A DNA stretch of 64,000 nt from an uncultured Pelagibacteraceae bacterium (lineage in GTDB: Bacteria; Pseudomonadota; Alphaproteobacteria; Pelagibacterales; Pelagibacteraceae), in contig CACGAB010000002.1 of assembly GCA_902570915.1 (NCBI GenBank), forward strand, positions 1 to 64,000, in the 5' to 3' direction. Numbering within the stretch: the first letter of the stretch is position 1; the number at the start of each line of letters is the position of its first letter. The notes below the pieces were generated by a model, which was not told the DNA's origin, searched no databases, and saw nothing but the letters and a program-made list of their open reading frames with translations. The position numbers and the translations under genes were made by a program. Positions 9,821 through 19,334 of this stretch are shown here, one piece after another.

Positions 9821-12301
9821 CTAAAAAGTACCAGAAATTTCAAAATTTACTCCATAATCTTTAATTTTGGATAATAAATTCATTTTAGAACTCAAATTAT
9901 AATTCAAATTACCTATTTGTTTTAGATAGCTGACTTTCGTATTATTGTTGTTTATTGGATCAAAATCGAGAGCAAACTGATTATTTTCTTCTTTTGATTT
10001 ACTAAATTTAATAATAAAAGTTTTGTTATTAAAATTTTGAGATACTGCTGAATGTAAACAACTTTCACAATTATCTAAACTTTTTATGTATTTATAATCA
10101 AAAAGTATAGTGAAGCCATTTTCAAGTATATACTCTAAACCAATATTAGTTTTTAATTTTTTATTCGAATAGCTATTAATTGTCTCTTCATTTACAACAG
10201 TTGAACCTAAATATGAATATTTGTAGGCATTATCATCTGCCAGATCATAAATAATTTCAATTCCTCCCATGGGTTGGAATGTTACCCTATCTCTCTCAAT
10301 TTTTTCCATTTCAAATAAAACACCACCAGCAAATTCTCCACTTACAAATGTATCATCATGAAAACGAATATCTGTAGCTGGTCGATCGCTAGCTTTACTA
10401 ATAAAATCTGTAAATTCAGATAATTCTGTTACCCCATAAGTAAGTTTTCCTGTAGGAGTAATATTAAACTTACCATATGTCTTTTTAGTTCTGTAATTAA
10501 TTGATGCAAATGCCTGTCTTCCATTTCGTTCACCTGATATTTTTCCTAGGTACTTATTATCGAACCTTAGGGCACTCAGGCCTAAAACTGCATTAATATA
10601 CTGATTGTTGTTTGTTGGAACAGTTCCATAAATATTTAATGTCAAAGACTCGAGGTCAACTTTTTGACTAGATCGTCTAATATTCGATGCACTATCTCCA
10701 TACCTCAATGCCAAACCAAAAAACTTATTATCTCCAATTTTTCTATCTGAGCCAAATGTTATACCTTTCGTTTTAATACCTTTTGCTTTATCTACGAGTG
10801 TTTCTTGATAATCTCCTATTGATAAATCCAGTAAACTCCATGACGACCATTTAGATTTTTTCTTTTCGTCATTTTTTTGAGTATTACTCACAAGGGATAC
10901 TAAATTATTTTTTAATGAAGGTTCTAACTTACTTGCTAGAGATTTTAATATAGGATTGGGGTAGTTTATATTTATATTGTGACTAGTTAAGTCTTCTTGA
11001 TCTCTATTTCTTTTGATCCACTCAAATCTTTTAAAAATAGTATCAACGTTTATACTTATATTTTGTTTAGCTAATTCAACTTGAGCATTAACAGATGCAC
11101 TTGCATTGGATACACATGAAACAATGCCATAAGGACAATCAAGGTCAAATTGATAAATATTATCTATCGTTTGTCCAGCATCTGCTTGTGAAATAAATAA
11201 TTTCATACCATCACTTGAAAAAGAAAAACCCCATATTATTCCATGACCCGCTGGATAACTCCTCGCTTCGTCTGCATCTCGTAATGCTCCTCCAGGGGAG
11301 ACACGATATAGAAAATCATGGCCTCCTAAATGAGTAGCTGTTGAAACATCAAAAGGTTTGCCTAAACTAAATTGCTCAATGCTATTAGTATGATTTTTAT
11401 TAAAAAAAGAGATAAACATTTGACTTCCATCATCACTAAACTCAATATCTCTAGCCGCTTGAAAATTAGCGACATCTTCAACTCCAATTGTAAATAGATT
11501 TACACTATGAATTTCTGTAGCAGATGTGATATCAAATGCTGGTGATAATGAAAAAGTTGCCACCACAGGTGTGTCAGCATCTTCGCCTTGATCCACAGAA
11601 TACATTCTTGTACCGTCTCTGCTTAACGAAAAACCAGTAACTTTTGTTGAGGTGCTTAAATCAATTTGATGTATGTATTTTGCCGTTTTAAAATCAAAAG
11701 GTGTACTTAAATCATATCTATATACATCACCTGTGCTATTCAAAATATAAAAAATCCTACCACCTTTTGCTACATGAATACTTCTATATGCAGTAGAAAA
11801 AAAGCTCAAACCTTGTGCCAGAAATTCTGGATGATCAACATCAAAACCATCAATATCATCACAAGTATGTGGTATATTATCTGTAGTATCAGTTTTTACA
11901 GTGTTTAATTCAAATGGAGTAGCAACTTTGTTCATAGATAAATCAAGGTCACCCATATAACCACTAGTAGGACTAGCATCCATGTCAGCATTAATAGAAA
12001 AAACCATTGTGCCGTCATCACTCCACACGATATCTCTTAGATCCTCAGTTCTATCGTGTTTAAGTTCTGTAAAGTAGCTTTGCACCGATGTTGTTTGGTT
12101 AATCTGTTCTAATTTAGAGCTAAAACAACCGGGTGCACTATTTGGAATTCTATTTTCTTTATGTGTAAGTGTTAAAGCGGCGGCTAGAGCTAGTGTAGAA
12201 AAAAAGGCTGTAAATAAGAAAAAAAATATATTAGTACTTATAACACCTGTTTTTAAAGACTTAAAAATTTTTTTAATATTTAATTTTTTAAAAATTTTCA
12301 T
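9821..12301 (-). CDS. Secreted beta-propeller protein with C-terminal autotransporter-like barrel (paralog 3)
   Basis: The longest of the three paralogs (826 residues). It has an extended N-terminus before a hydrophobic export segment (about residues 20-42), then propeller repeats (WSDDGTMVFSIN, LSRDGTRMYSVD, FSDDGSQMFIS, FSSDGMKLFIS), the cysteine pair CPYGIVSC, a helical linker with FKRFEWIKRN, and a beta-rich C-terminus ending EISGTF. It contains an extra CESC cysteine pair near residue 750. It lies only 10 bp downstream of the CHASE2-PP2C gene stop, suggesting the phosphatase and these surface proteins are co-transcribed. Ligand and role are unknown. Confidence 0.75.
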   Translation of the reverse strand: MKIFKKLNIKKIFKSLKTGVISTNIFFFLFTAFFSTLALAAALTLTHKENRIPNSAPGCFSSKLEQINQTTSVQSYFTELKHDRTEDLRDIVWSDDGTMVFSINADMDASPTSGYMGDLDLSMNKVATPFELNTVKTDTTDNIPHTCDDIDGFDVDHPEFLAQGLSFFSTAYRSIHVAKGGRIFYILNSTGDVYRYDLSTPFDFKTAKYIHQIDLSTSTKVTGFSLSRDGTRMYSVDQGEDADTPVVATFSLSPAFDITSATEIHSVNLFTIGVEDVANFQAARDIEFSDDGSQMFISFFNKNHTNSIEQFSLGKPFDVSTATHLGGHDFLYRVSPGGALRDADEARSYPAGHGIIWGFSFSSDGMKLFISQADAGQTIDNIYQFDLDCPYGIVSCVSNASASVNAQVELAKQNISINVDTIFKRFEWIKRNRDQEDLTSHNININYPNPILKSLASKLEPSLKNNLVSLVSNTQKNDEKKKSKWSSWSLLDLSIGDYQETLVDKAKGIKTKGITFGSDRKIGDNKFFGLALRYGDSASNIRRSSQKVDLESLTLNIYGTVPTNNNQYINAVLGLSALRFDNKYLGKISGERNGRQAFASINYRTKKTYGKFNITPTGKLTYGVTELSEFTDFISKASDRPATDIRFHDDTFVSGEFAGGVLFEMEKIERDRVTFQPMGGIEIIYDLADDNAYKYSYLGSTVVNEETINSYSNKKLKTNIGLEYILENGFTILFDYKYIKSLDNCESCLHSAVSQNFNNKTFIIKFSKSKEENNQFALDFDPINNNNTKVSYLKQIGNLNYNLSSKMNLLSKIKDYGVNFEISGTF

Positions 12302-12311
12302 GAATTAAGAT

Positions 12312-14363
12312 TTATTTCTTTTTGATTAGCTCAGTATTATTGATGTTTATAGCCATACAAGTAATATCATCCCTTAATTTTTCAGCACCCCAATTTAATT
12401 CTTTTTCAATAGACTCAACTATAGTTTTTGGTGTCACATCTGACATGCCATCTATGATTTTTTGCACTCCTTCTGCGCCTAATTCCTCACCATTTTTCAA
12501 ATAGCCTTCCGTTACACCATCAGTATAAACAACAAATGTCTTATCTTTAAGGTTCATAGTATTGGATTTAACCATAGACTCTGTGAAATATTTAACAATT
12601 CCAATGGGTGGCATTTCTGATTTGATATATTCATAATTTTTATTTTGATCAAAAGTCAAAATACTTTCATGCCCTGCATTAATAAATACAAGTTCTCCAG
12701 TTTTAATATTTAATTTTCCAAAAACAGCGGTCACAAACATCCCTTTAAATTTAGCCTCAACAAGCTCATTATTGACACCGAACACAACTTTTTCTAATGG
12801 AAACTTCAAGTTCGTAAGCGTTCTAAATATTGAAGATGCTTTTGCCATATACATACCCGCTTTGACCCCTTTTCCTGATACATCGGCTAATGTGAAGAAG
12901 TATTCTTCCGGGGTAGATCTTACCACATCAAAATAATCTCCCGATACGTCTCTTGCAGGAACGTTCCTTGCAAAAATAAAATTTTCAAATTTTGATATAT
13001 CTGGGAATAAGCTTTTTTGAACTCCTGCAGCTAATTCTCGTTCTTTTAATAATTTTGCCTCTTTTTGTAAATTATCTAAAGCTATTTTGTTTTCCTCAAT
13101 AAATCTAAAATAAAGACCGGTTAAGAAGGTAGCGGTTACAATAAATATAGGGTAACTCATATCTACTAATTCAGATCTAAATTTATAAATAGAAAATCCA
13201 ATAATTATGATCGCCAAAATATTTCCAAAGAAAATCGATAAACTTAGTTTTGGTTTTACTTTTTGAGATAAAATAAATGTAATTAAAGCAACGATAATAG
13301 AAAACAATAACTCAAATATATATGTGTTTGGATTTCTAACCAAATACGATTGGTCCAAAATATTTTCAATAACATTAGCATGAACTTCAACTCCTGGTAT
13401 AGTTACCCCAAGAGGAGTTTTAACTAAATCGAATAAGCCTTGTGCTGACGCGCCAATTAAAACATATTTGTCTTTAAAAAAATCTGTTTGAAATTTACCA
13501 TCATAAACATCTCCAGCAGAAATATATTGGTTTTTATCTGACTTTTTATATTTAATCCAAATGATCCCATTAGGATCGGAGTCTATTTTATGAGGTCTTG
13601 CACTAATTCTTTGAATTCCAACTTCATTTAATTCCACATAAATATTTTTTTGTTTAGAACCAACTCTAACCATCTCTAAACCCATGGTTGGATACATTTT
13701 TTTATTGAATTGAACAATTAAAGGTAGAGATCTAATGATACCGTCTAATTGATCTAAAAAAGAAATAGATCCTAATCCTTTGACATTTTTTTCTAATACT
13801 TCTAGTGAGCCTATGGAATAGGGATAAGAGTAAGTAAATTGTTTTGGTTCCCCACCTTTAGATAAAAATCTAGCTTTTGCTTTTCGATCATAATTTGAAT
13901 GCGATGGAACGTTGCTACCTAAAACAGCAATTATTGATTTAGATTCTTTCAGTTTTTCAGAAAATATATCGTCTGGACTTTTTAAATTCTGAAGTTCTGC
14001 TATGTCAGATGGAATTAAACCATATGATTTAATTATAGCATCGGGTGATTGCTTATCCTTTTCAGTGAAAAAAATATCAAAACCTATTGCCTTTGGGTTT
14101 GACTCGTTTAACTTATCTAAAATTTCTGCAAAGACAATTCTATTCCAAGGAAACTGACCAAACTTACCTAAACTTTTTTCATCAATATCTATAATTACAA
14201 CATCTGAATTTTTTTTTTCTGCAAATACTTTTTGGTAAAGATCAAAACTTAAAAATGATATTGATTTAATAAAACTTGGGTTAAGAATTTTTAAAAAAAT
14301 TAAGAGAATAAGTAAGGCAAAGAAAACTACGTAATTTAGATTTTTATGTAAAATTGCTTTCAC
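12312..14363 (-). CDS. CHASE2-sensor PP2C (SpoIIE-type) serine phosphatase
   Basis: A 683-residue membrane protein. After an N-terminal membrane segment, residues about 35-330 form a CHASE2 extracytoplasmic sensor (VVIIDIDEKSLGKFGQFPWNR, GFDIFFTEKD). Three membrane helices follow (about 345-435), then a short coiled linker and a SpoIIE/PP2C phosphatase domain (about 465-680) with metal-binding aspartates in SGDYFD, ADVSGKG, VYTDGVTEG and DDITCM. Such phosphatases dephosphorylate STAS-domain antagonists in partner-switching systems; the STAS and kinase genes at 20.9-21.6 kb are the obvious candidates. It lies downstream of the FecR gene (59 bp gap) and upstream of the propeller genes. The signal sensed is unknown. 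Confidence 0.9.
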   Translation of the reverse strand: MKAILHKNLNYVVFFALLILLIFLKILNPSFIKSISFLSFDLYQKVFAEKKNSDVVIIDIDEKSLGKFGQFPWNRIVFAEILDKLNESNPKAIGFDIFFTEKDKQSPDAIIKSYGLIPSDIAELQNLKSPDDIFSEKLKESKSIIAVLGSNVPSHSNYDRKAKARFLSKGGEPKQFTYSYPYSIGSLEVLEKNVKGLGSISFLDQLDGIIRSLPLIVQFNKKMYPTMGLEMVRVGSKQKNIYVELNEVGIQRISARPHKIDSDPNGIIWIKYKKSDKNQYISAGDVYDGKFQTDFFKDKYVLIGASAQGLFDLVKTPLGVTIPGVEVHANVIENILDQSYLVRNPNTYIFELLFSIIVALITFILSQKVKPKLSLSIFFGNILAIIIIGFSIYKFRSELVDMSYPIFIVTATFLTGLYFRFIEENKIALDNLQKEAKLLKERELAAGVQKSLFPDISKFENFIFARNVPARDVSGDYFDVVRSTPEEYFFTLADVSGKGVKAGMYMAKASSIFRTLTNLKFPLEKVVFGVNNELVEAKFKGMFVTAVFGKLNIKTGELVFINAGHESILTFDQNKNYEYIKSEMPPIGIVKYFTESMVKSNTMNLKDKTFVVYTDGVTEGYLKNGEELGAEGVQKIIDGMSDVTPKTIVESIEKELNWGAEKLRDDITCMAININNTELIKKK

Positions 14364-14422
14364 AAATCAAATTTATAGGTAATTGGATTAAAGTAAATAA
14401 ATCTTATTTACGAAAGATCTTT

Positions 14423-15697
14423 TTATTTTTTTCTTGTTCTTTTCTTTTTAGCTTTTCTCTTCTTAGCAGCTCTTTTCTTCTTCACTACTCTTTTCTTTTT
14501 AACGATTTTTTTCTTAGGTTTCTTCTTAACTACTTTTTTCTTCTTTTTCGGTTTTTTCTTCACTGCTTTTTTCTTTTTAGCTGGCTTTTTCTTTACTGCT
14601 TTTTTCTTTTTAGCTGGCTTTTTCTTAGTAGCTTTTTTCTTAGTAGCTTTTTTCTTCGTAGCTTTTTTCTTAGCAGGTTTTTTCTTAGTTACTTTTTTCT
14701 TTTCAGTTTTTGTTACTTTTTTCTTAACAGCTTTTTTCTTTTTACCTTTTTTACCTTTTTTGGCTTTTTTCTTCTTACCTTTTTTCTTACCTTCGTCTAA
14801 TTTAGCTTTTTTCTTTTGCTTTTTAGCTTTTGCTTTTGCTTTCTGAGCTTTTTTCTTTTCTGCTCTTTCAGCTTTAATCGCTACTTTCTTCTCTTTATCT
14901 TTTTGAATGTTCTCTTTAATTATTGTTTTAATTTCTTCTTTTTCAAAACCTAGTGCTTTTAGTTCTTTTTTAAGATTTTTTCTTAATTGTTTTCTCTCAG
15001 CTTTAGTCTCATTAGGAGATAGCTTGGCTACTCTAAGAGCTTTCATTTTTTTATTAAATTTCTTTAATTGATTTTTAGTAATTTTTTTCGCTTGACCTGG
15101 CGCTTTTCCTTTGGTCATCGAAGTCATACTATACGGGTTATCTAATAAAGTTTGACCAAGATTATTTCCAACTAAAACTGCTCCTGGTCTCATACCTAAG
15201 GTATTATTTTTTCCTGGACCAATTAATAAAGTATCTGTTTTTCCTTTTGAAACTATAGTTTGAAATTCTGTTCCTCTTGAACCTAAAGTTCCCTCAGGAA
15301 CTTCGACTGTAAGGCTGTCAGGATTTTTTTTACTTATTAATCCTGAAATAACTTTTAAACTTCCTTGTTTTACGCTTGCAACGATTTTTCCATCATTTGT
15401 TTCTGGATCAAAAATAAAAGTATCCATCACAACTTCAGAGTCTTCACCAACTGTAAAAGTTGACTGATCTAATAATAAAATCTGTGTACCTGAACCTGGT
15501 GCAGCATAAATCGTTTCATTTAAATAAATTTTATCGCCAGCCTTTAACTGTCTTGTTTCAGTTTTTACCGTTCCAGATATGGCTCCAACTATTCCAACAA
15601 GTTGCTTTTCAATGCTAAGCTTCTCAGCAGAATTCACTTGAGAAGAAAGAATTAAAAATAGCCCAATGACTGCACTTAAAATTTTTTTCATTACCAT
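14423..15697 (-). CDS. Exported FecR-domain protein with long lysine-rich tail
   Basis: 424 residues with two possible ATG starts (15697, 15691) before a signal peptide ending near VNSA. Residues about 28-165 form a FecR domain (AISGTVKTETRQLKAGDKIY, ILLLDQSTFTVGEDSEVVMD, EVPEGTLGSRGTEF), here without the usual membrane anchor of sigma regulators. From about residue 215, and especially 270-424, the protein is dominated by Lys/Ala with repeats such as KKKATKKKATKKK, like histone H1-type tails. FecR domains often occur beside CHASE2 proteins, as here. The tail may bind polyanions such as peptidoglycan, LPS or extracellular DNA; this is speculation. The large plus-strand ORF over the tail is an artefact of its composition. 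Confidence 0.82.
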   Translation of the reverse strand: MVMKKILSAVIGLFLILSSQVNSAEKLSIEKQLVGIVGAISGTVKTETRQLKAGDKIYLNETIYAAPGSGTQILLLDQSTFTVGEDSEVVMDTFIFDPETNDGKIVASVKQGSLKVISGLISKKNPDSLTVEVPEGTLGSRGTEFQTIVSKGKTDTLLIGPGKNNTLGMRPGAVLVGNNLGQTLLDNPYSMTSMTKGKAPGQAKKITKNQLKKFNKKMKALRVAKLSPNETKAERKQLRKNLKKELKALGFEKEEIKTIIKENIQKDKEKKVAIKAERAEKKKAQKAKAKAKKQKKKAKLDEGKKKGKKKKAKKGKKGKKKKAVKKKVTKTEKKKVTKKKPAKKKATKKKATKKKATKKKPAKKKKAVKKKPAKKKKAVKKKPKKKKKVVKKKPKKKIVKKKRVVKKKRAAKKRKAKKKRTRKK

Positions 15698-15736
15698 GAA
15701 ACTAGCAAATTTAGACGAAAATAGGAATAATTAATG

Positions 15737-15751
15737 TTCATTATGGGTTAA
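15737..15751 (-). promoter_or_regulatory. ACCCAWWWTGR motif upstream of the FecR gene
   Basis: On the minus strand the site reads TTAACCCATAATGAA, about 40 nt upstream of the FecR start. The same core occurs before the pilin gene, the lipoprotein gene and pilT. It is a candidate operator or promoter element of a shared regulon; what binds it is not known. Confidence 0.45.
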
Positions 15752-15809
15752 AAAAAACGCAGTAAAACTGAGGTTAATCTAACCAAAAAATTAAATTTTA
15801 TTAAAAAAA

Positions 15810-17111
15810 TTAATTTAACCTAAAAGATTTTGAAAAACTCAAAGAAAAGGAATCTGCGATATAATCATAATTAACAATATTCGCTTCAGAAAAAAGTTTT
15901 TCATAAGATAAATTTATAAAAAGGCTTCTGTTAGGATCTATCCCTGGAAAAATGTCTCCAATAGCCTTTGTTAAAATTATATCAAATGTATTTGTAAAGT
16001 CTGATCTTATTGTATCATTAACTGACGTGTCTGCTTTCTTGTAATCATTGAAACTCATACTATTACTTACTGCGATATAAGCCCAAGGAAATGCAAAATT
16101 AATTCCAAAACCTACATCATAGTTTTCATAATCATTTCCAGCGTCAACTATTGAATCGGTATCACTGTAACCTAAACTAATATTAGTTGTAATCAGTTGA
16201 TTTACTATAAAGTCGTGGCCTAAAGTTATACTATGACCACTTGAGTTTGTTTCATTTGCAGTAGTGTCCATTGTATTATTATTTCCTTTTGAGTTTGAGT
16301 ATGAAAATCCATAACTAAAAGAATTTCTCTCACCGACAGAAAAGAAACCTCCTAAACCATACATCTTAGAAAAACTATCAGCATCATGTTGATAATCTGA
16401 TTTGTTTAAAATAAAATATGGACTAACACTTTGTCCTAAAAAAACTGTATCTAATCCAAGAGTTAAACCATAACTTTGATAATCATCATCAGCTTCATGA
16501 TATTGTTCAGATGTAGTTTGGGACAAATTAATAAGTAACGAGGACTCCTCTCCAACAGGTCGAGATGCAGATAATCCCATACTGCCACTCAAAGTTCTGT
16601 CAAATTTTGGAGAATTAAAAATTTCACGTGATCCAGATGAATCTTTAAATCTCGTACTTGAAACACTATTAACATTATCAGATGCAATGACTCCAGTTGA
16701 AAAATCGGCAGCAAAAGTCCAAAGACCTGGTTCTCGATCTTTTAATTCCTCTTCAATTTCTTGTAATGTTTCTAAATCTTCAGATGAAAGGTCCCTTCTT
16801 AATTTCATTTCTTCAATAATGGTTGATGCTTTTTCTGGTGAGTCAACTTGTACCAAAACTGACAATAAATATAATTTGATTTCGGTATTATCAGGATAAA
16901 GCATATTCAATCTTTCAAGTGTAGAAATTGTCTGCTTAAAGTTTCCCATTTTACCTTGTTGCTGGGCATACTTTAAATTTAAATCTAAATCATTGGGTTT
17001 TTGTAAAATTTGCATGTACGTAATATTTTTTTCGGAAGAGACAGCAAAGGTTGTCATCAGCAACAATGTTGAGATAAAAACAAATATTAATTTGTTGGTA
17101 TTTAAATTCAT
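15810..17111 (-). CDS. TPR plus outer-membrane beta-barrel protein
   Basis: 433 residues. A signal peptide (ending near TFAVSS) is followed by TPR-like helices at about residues 30-140 (TISTLERLNMLYPDNTEIKLYLL) and then about 290 residues of beta-strand-rich sequence ending in an aromatic strand (SFSLSFSKSFRLN). The architecture is like TPR/porin-type outer-membrane proteins such as the Slam (surface lipoprotein assembly modulator) family, although I cannot claim that family firmly. It sits between the Amt-PP2C and FecR genes on the same strand. A role in displaying or exporting neighbouring surface proteins or the lipoprotein is an inference from context. Confidence 0.65.
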   Translation of the reverse strand: MNLNTNKLIFVFISTLLLMTTFAVSSEKNITYMQILQKPNDLDLNLKYAQQQGKMGNFKQTISTLERLNMLYPDNTEIKLYLLSVLVQVDSPEKASTIIEEMKLRRDLSSEDLETLQEIEEELKDREPGLWTFAADFSTGVIASDNVNSVSSTRFKDSSGSREIFNSPKFDRTLSGSMGLSASRPVGEESSLLINLSQTTSEQYHEADDDYQSYGLTLGLDTVFLGQSVSPYFILNKSDYQHDADSFSKMYGLGGFFSVGERNSFSYGFSYSNSKGNNNTMDTTANETNSSGHSITLGHDFIVNQLITTNISLGYSDTDSIVDAGNDYENYDVGFGINFAFPWAYIAVSNSMSFNDYKKADTSVNDTIRSDFTNTFDIILTKAIGDIFPGIDPNRSLFINLSYEKLFSEANIVNYDYIADSFSLSFSKSFRLN

Positions 17112-17171
17112 AAAAGTGAAAGATATTAAGTCTATTTATTTTTTCAATTAATATTTTTTTGGTAATTAATA

Positions 17172-19325
17172 CTATTTTCCAATACTTATTACTGTTAAAT
17201 CATCATCCAGTTTTTGGTTTTTGCTTGTATTTATTACCATTCTAGTTATGTCACTTAATTGTTGTTTTGTATCTTTGTTGTAATTAGCCTCAATTATATC
17301 TATTGATCCATCTATACCTATTTCATTTCCTTTATCATTTAAACTTTCAGACAGTCCATCTGTAAATGCATAAAATCTTGAGCCATTTAGTTTCATCTTA
17401 TTAATATTATAAATACTTTTGTCTTTCTGTTTGATAACACCTAAGGGAGGCGCTGAACTTTGAAACTGTTCGTATTTTCCATTATCATTTCTGACAATTG
17501 CAGGCTGATGACCTGCGTTTACCCATCTAATTTCATCAGTAATTAAATTGTATTCACCAATTATTGAAGTTACAAACATTCCACCAGTTTTAGTATTATT
17601 TAAATCATTATTCATATGTAAAACCATTTCATCTGGATCTACTTTTGATTGAGATAAAACTTCGAATAAAGTAGATGCTTTTGCCATAACCATTCCAGCA
17701 TGAATACCTTTGCCAGCAACATCAGCAATTATAAAATAAATGCTATCATTGTGAGGATAGAAACTAAAGAAATCACCTGAGACCTCTCTAGCTGATAAGT
17801 TTATTCCGTACACAGGATAATTTTTTAAATTTCTTTTTGGTAAAAAGTTTTCTTGAACTTTTACAGCTAATTTAACCTCTTTAGAAATTCTTTCACGCCA
17901 CTTGTTTTTTTCCTCTTCTGTTGTTTCAAGCTTGCTCATTAACTTATTATAATAAAGACCAATCACACCACCAGCGGTAAACGGATCTTGAGGCCCCCTT
18001 ACTTTAAGATCTCCAGATTCTGATTGTTTGTTTAAAATTGAAATTAAATCATGCTCAATTGAAACTGCATTATGTTCTGCAATATTTAATCCTAATTCCT
18101 CTTGAACGGTACTTACTCTTAATGGATAAAATTTGTTTACAAAACTCAAAATTATAAATGATGAAATAAATGTAAATGATCCGATTGCTAAAATTCCTAT
18201 TAATTGAATTTTAATTTGTGAAAATCTATCAAGACCAGTATCTAAAATATTTAAATCGCTAAAAAACCCGACAGCTAAAGTTCCCCAAATACCAGCAGCC
18301 AAATGAACTGGAACAGCACCAACAACATCGTCAATTTCAAATTTGTTTAAAAGTTCATTTACAAAAATTGCAATAATCGAACCAATGATGCCAACAAAAA
18401 TTGCGGTGACAGATGTCATTGAATTACATCCTGCAGTAATTGCAACTAAACCTGCTAACGGACCTAAAATAATATAAAAAGGATCGGGTTTCTTGTGTTT
18501 AAAATATGAAATACCTAATCCAGTTAATAAACCAAAAGCAGCAGCTAAAAATGTATTAATTAAAATTAAAGGCACTACTTCATCCATTGCACCGTTACTT
18601 CCGCCATTAAAACCAAACCAACCAAACCACAAAATGAGTGTACCTAAAACAGCAAGTGGAAAACTAGATCCAGTAAATTTTCCTTTATTAGCATTGGAGT
18701 ATTTGCCAATCCTTGGCCCCAAAATAATTACTGCTGCTAACGCAATCCATCCACCTACAGAATGTACAATAGTACTTCCAGCAAAATCAACAAAGCCTAG
18801 ATCTGAAAGCCATCCAGTTGTTCTTACTGAACCAGTAACAACTAGTAACTGATCTACCGTATCATATTTTGAAAGATAGCTTGAAGACCACGCCCAATGA
18901 CCAACTATGGGATAAATTATTCCAGTAGCTAAAACAGTCATAATCAAATAACCATTAAATTTCATTCTTTCAGCAACAGCACCAGAAATAATTGTTGCAG
19001 CCGTTGCAACAAACATTGCTTGGAATACAAAGTAAGTCATGTACTCCGCTTTGTTAGTTTTAAAAAAAAATAAATCAGTGCCAAAAAAACCGTAATAAGA
19101 AGTACCAAACATGATACCAAAACCAAATATCCAAAAAATAACTACAGATACTCCAAAGTCTGCAGCATTTTTAAGGGCAACATTAATGCTATTTTTATGC
19201 CGTGATAAACCAGTTTCCATGCACATGAAACCCGCTTGCATTATAAAAACTAGAATTGCGCAATCTATCACCCATAAAGTATCAATGTTACTTGTTAGTA
19301 CATCAATTACTTCTTGGGGCATCAT
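17172..19325 (-). CDS. Ammonium transporter (Amt) fused to PP2C (SpoIIE-type) serine phosphatase
   Basis: 717 residues in one uninterrupted frame. Residues about 1-410 form an Amt/Rh channel with the usual eleven-helix pattern. Both pore histidines appear present, in DFAGSTIVH (near 188) and PVHLAAGIWG (near 340), as are the aromatic gate segments (FVATAATIISG, WFGWFGFNGG). After a linker of about 90 residues comes a PP2C domain with the metal sites SGDFFSF, ADVAGKG, FTDGLSE and DDDLTVIS. The fusion implies an ammonium sensor or transceptor whose cytoplasmic output is dephosphorylation of a STAS protein. Known Amt fusions use histidine kinase or GGDEF outputs. It lies 9 bp downstream of the lipoprotein gene. 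Domain assignment is firm; the sensing role is inferred. Confidence 0.93.
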   Translation of the reverse strand: MMPQEVIDVLTSNIDTLWVIDCAILVFIMQAGFMCMETGLSRHKNSINVALKNAADFGVSVVIFWIFGFGIMFGTSYYGFFGTDLFFFKTNKAEYMTYFVFQAMFVATAATIISGAVAERMKFNGYLIMTVLATGIIYPIVGHWAWSSSYLSKYDTVDQLLVVTGSVRTTGWLSDLGFVDFAGSTIVHSVGGWIALAAVIILGPRIGKYSNANKGKFTGSSFPLAVLGTLILWFGWFGFNGGSNGAMDEVVPLILINTFLAAAFGLLTGLGISYFKHKKPDPFYIILGPLAGLVAITAGCNSMTSVTAIFVGIIGSIIAIFVNELLNKFEIDDVVGAVPVHLAAGIWGTLAVGFFSDLNILDTGLDRFSQIKIQLIGILAIGSFTFISSFIILSFVNKFYPLRVSTVQEELGLNIAEHNAVSIEHDLISILNKQSESGDLKVRGPQDPFTAGGVIGLYYNKLMSKLETTEEEKNKWRERISKEVKLAVKVQENFLPKRNLKNYPVYGINLSAREVSGDFFSFYPHNDSIYFIIADVAGKGIHAGMVMAKASTLFEVLSQSKVDPDEMVLHMNNDLNNTKTGGMFVTSIIGEYNLITDEIRWVNAGHQPAIVRNDNGKYEQFQSSAPPLGVIKQKDKSIYNINKMKLNGSRFYAFTDGLSESLNDKGNEIGIDGSIDIIEANYNKDTKQQLSDITRMVINTSKNQKLDDDLTVISIGK

Positions 19326-19334
19326 TGATATGTA

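Noticed and set aside
14354-14800. A plus-strand ORF rich in Phe, Leu and Ser
   Set aside because: It is the reverse-strand shadow of the lysine-rich tail of the FecR protein; AAA/AAG codons read backwards give TTT/CTT.
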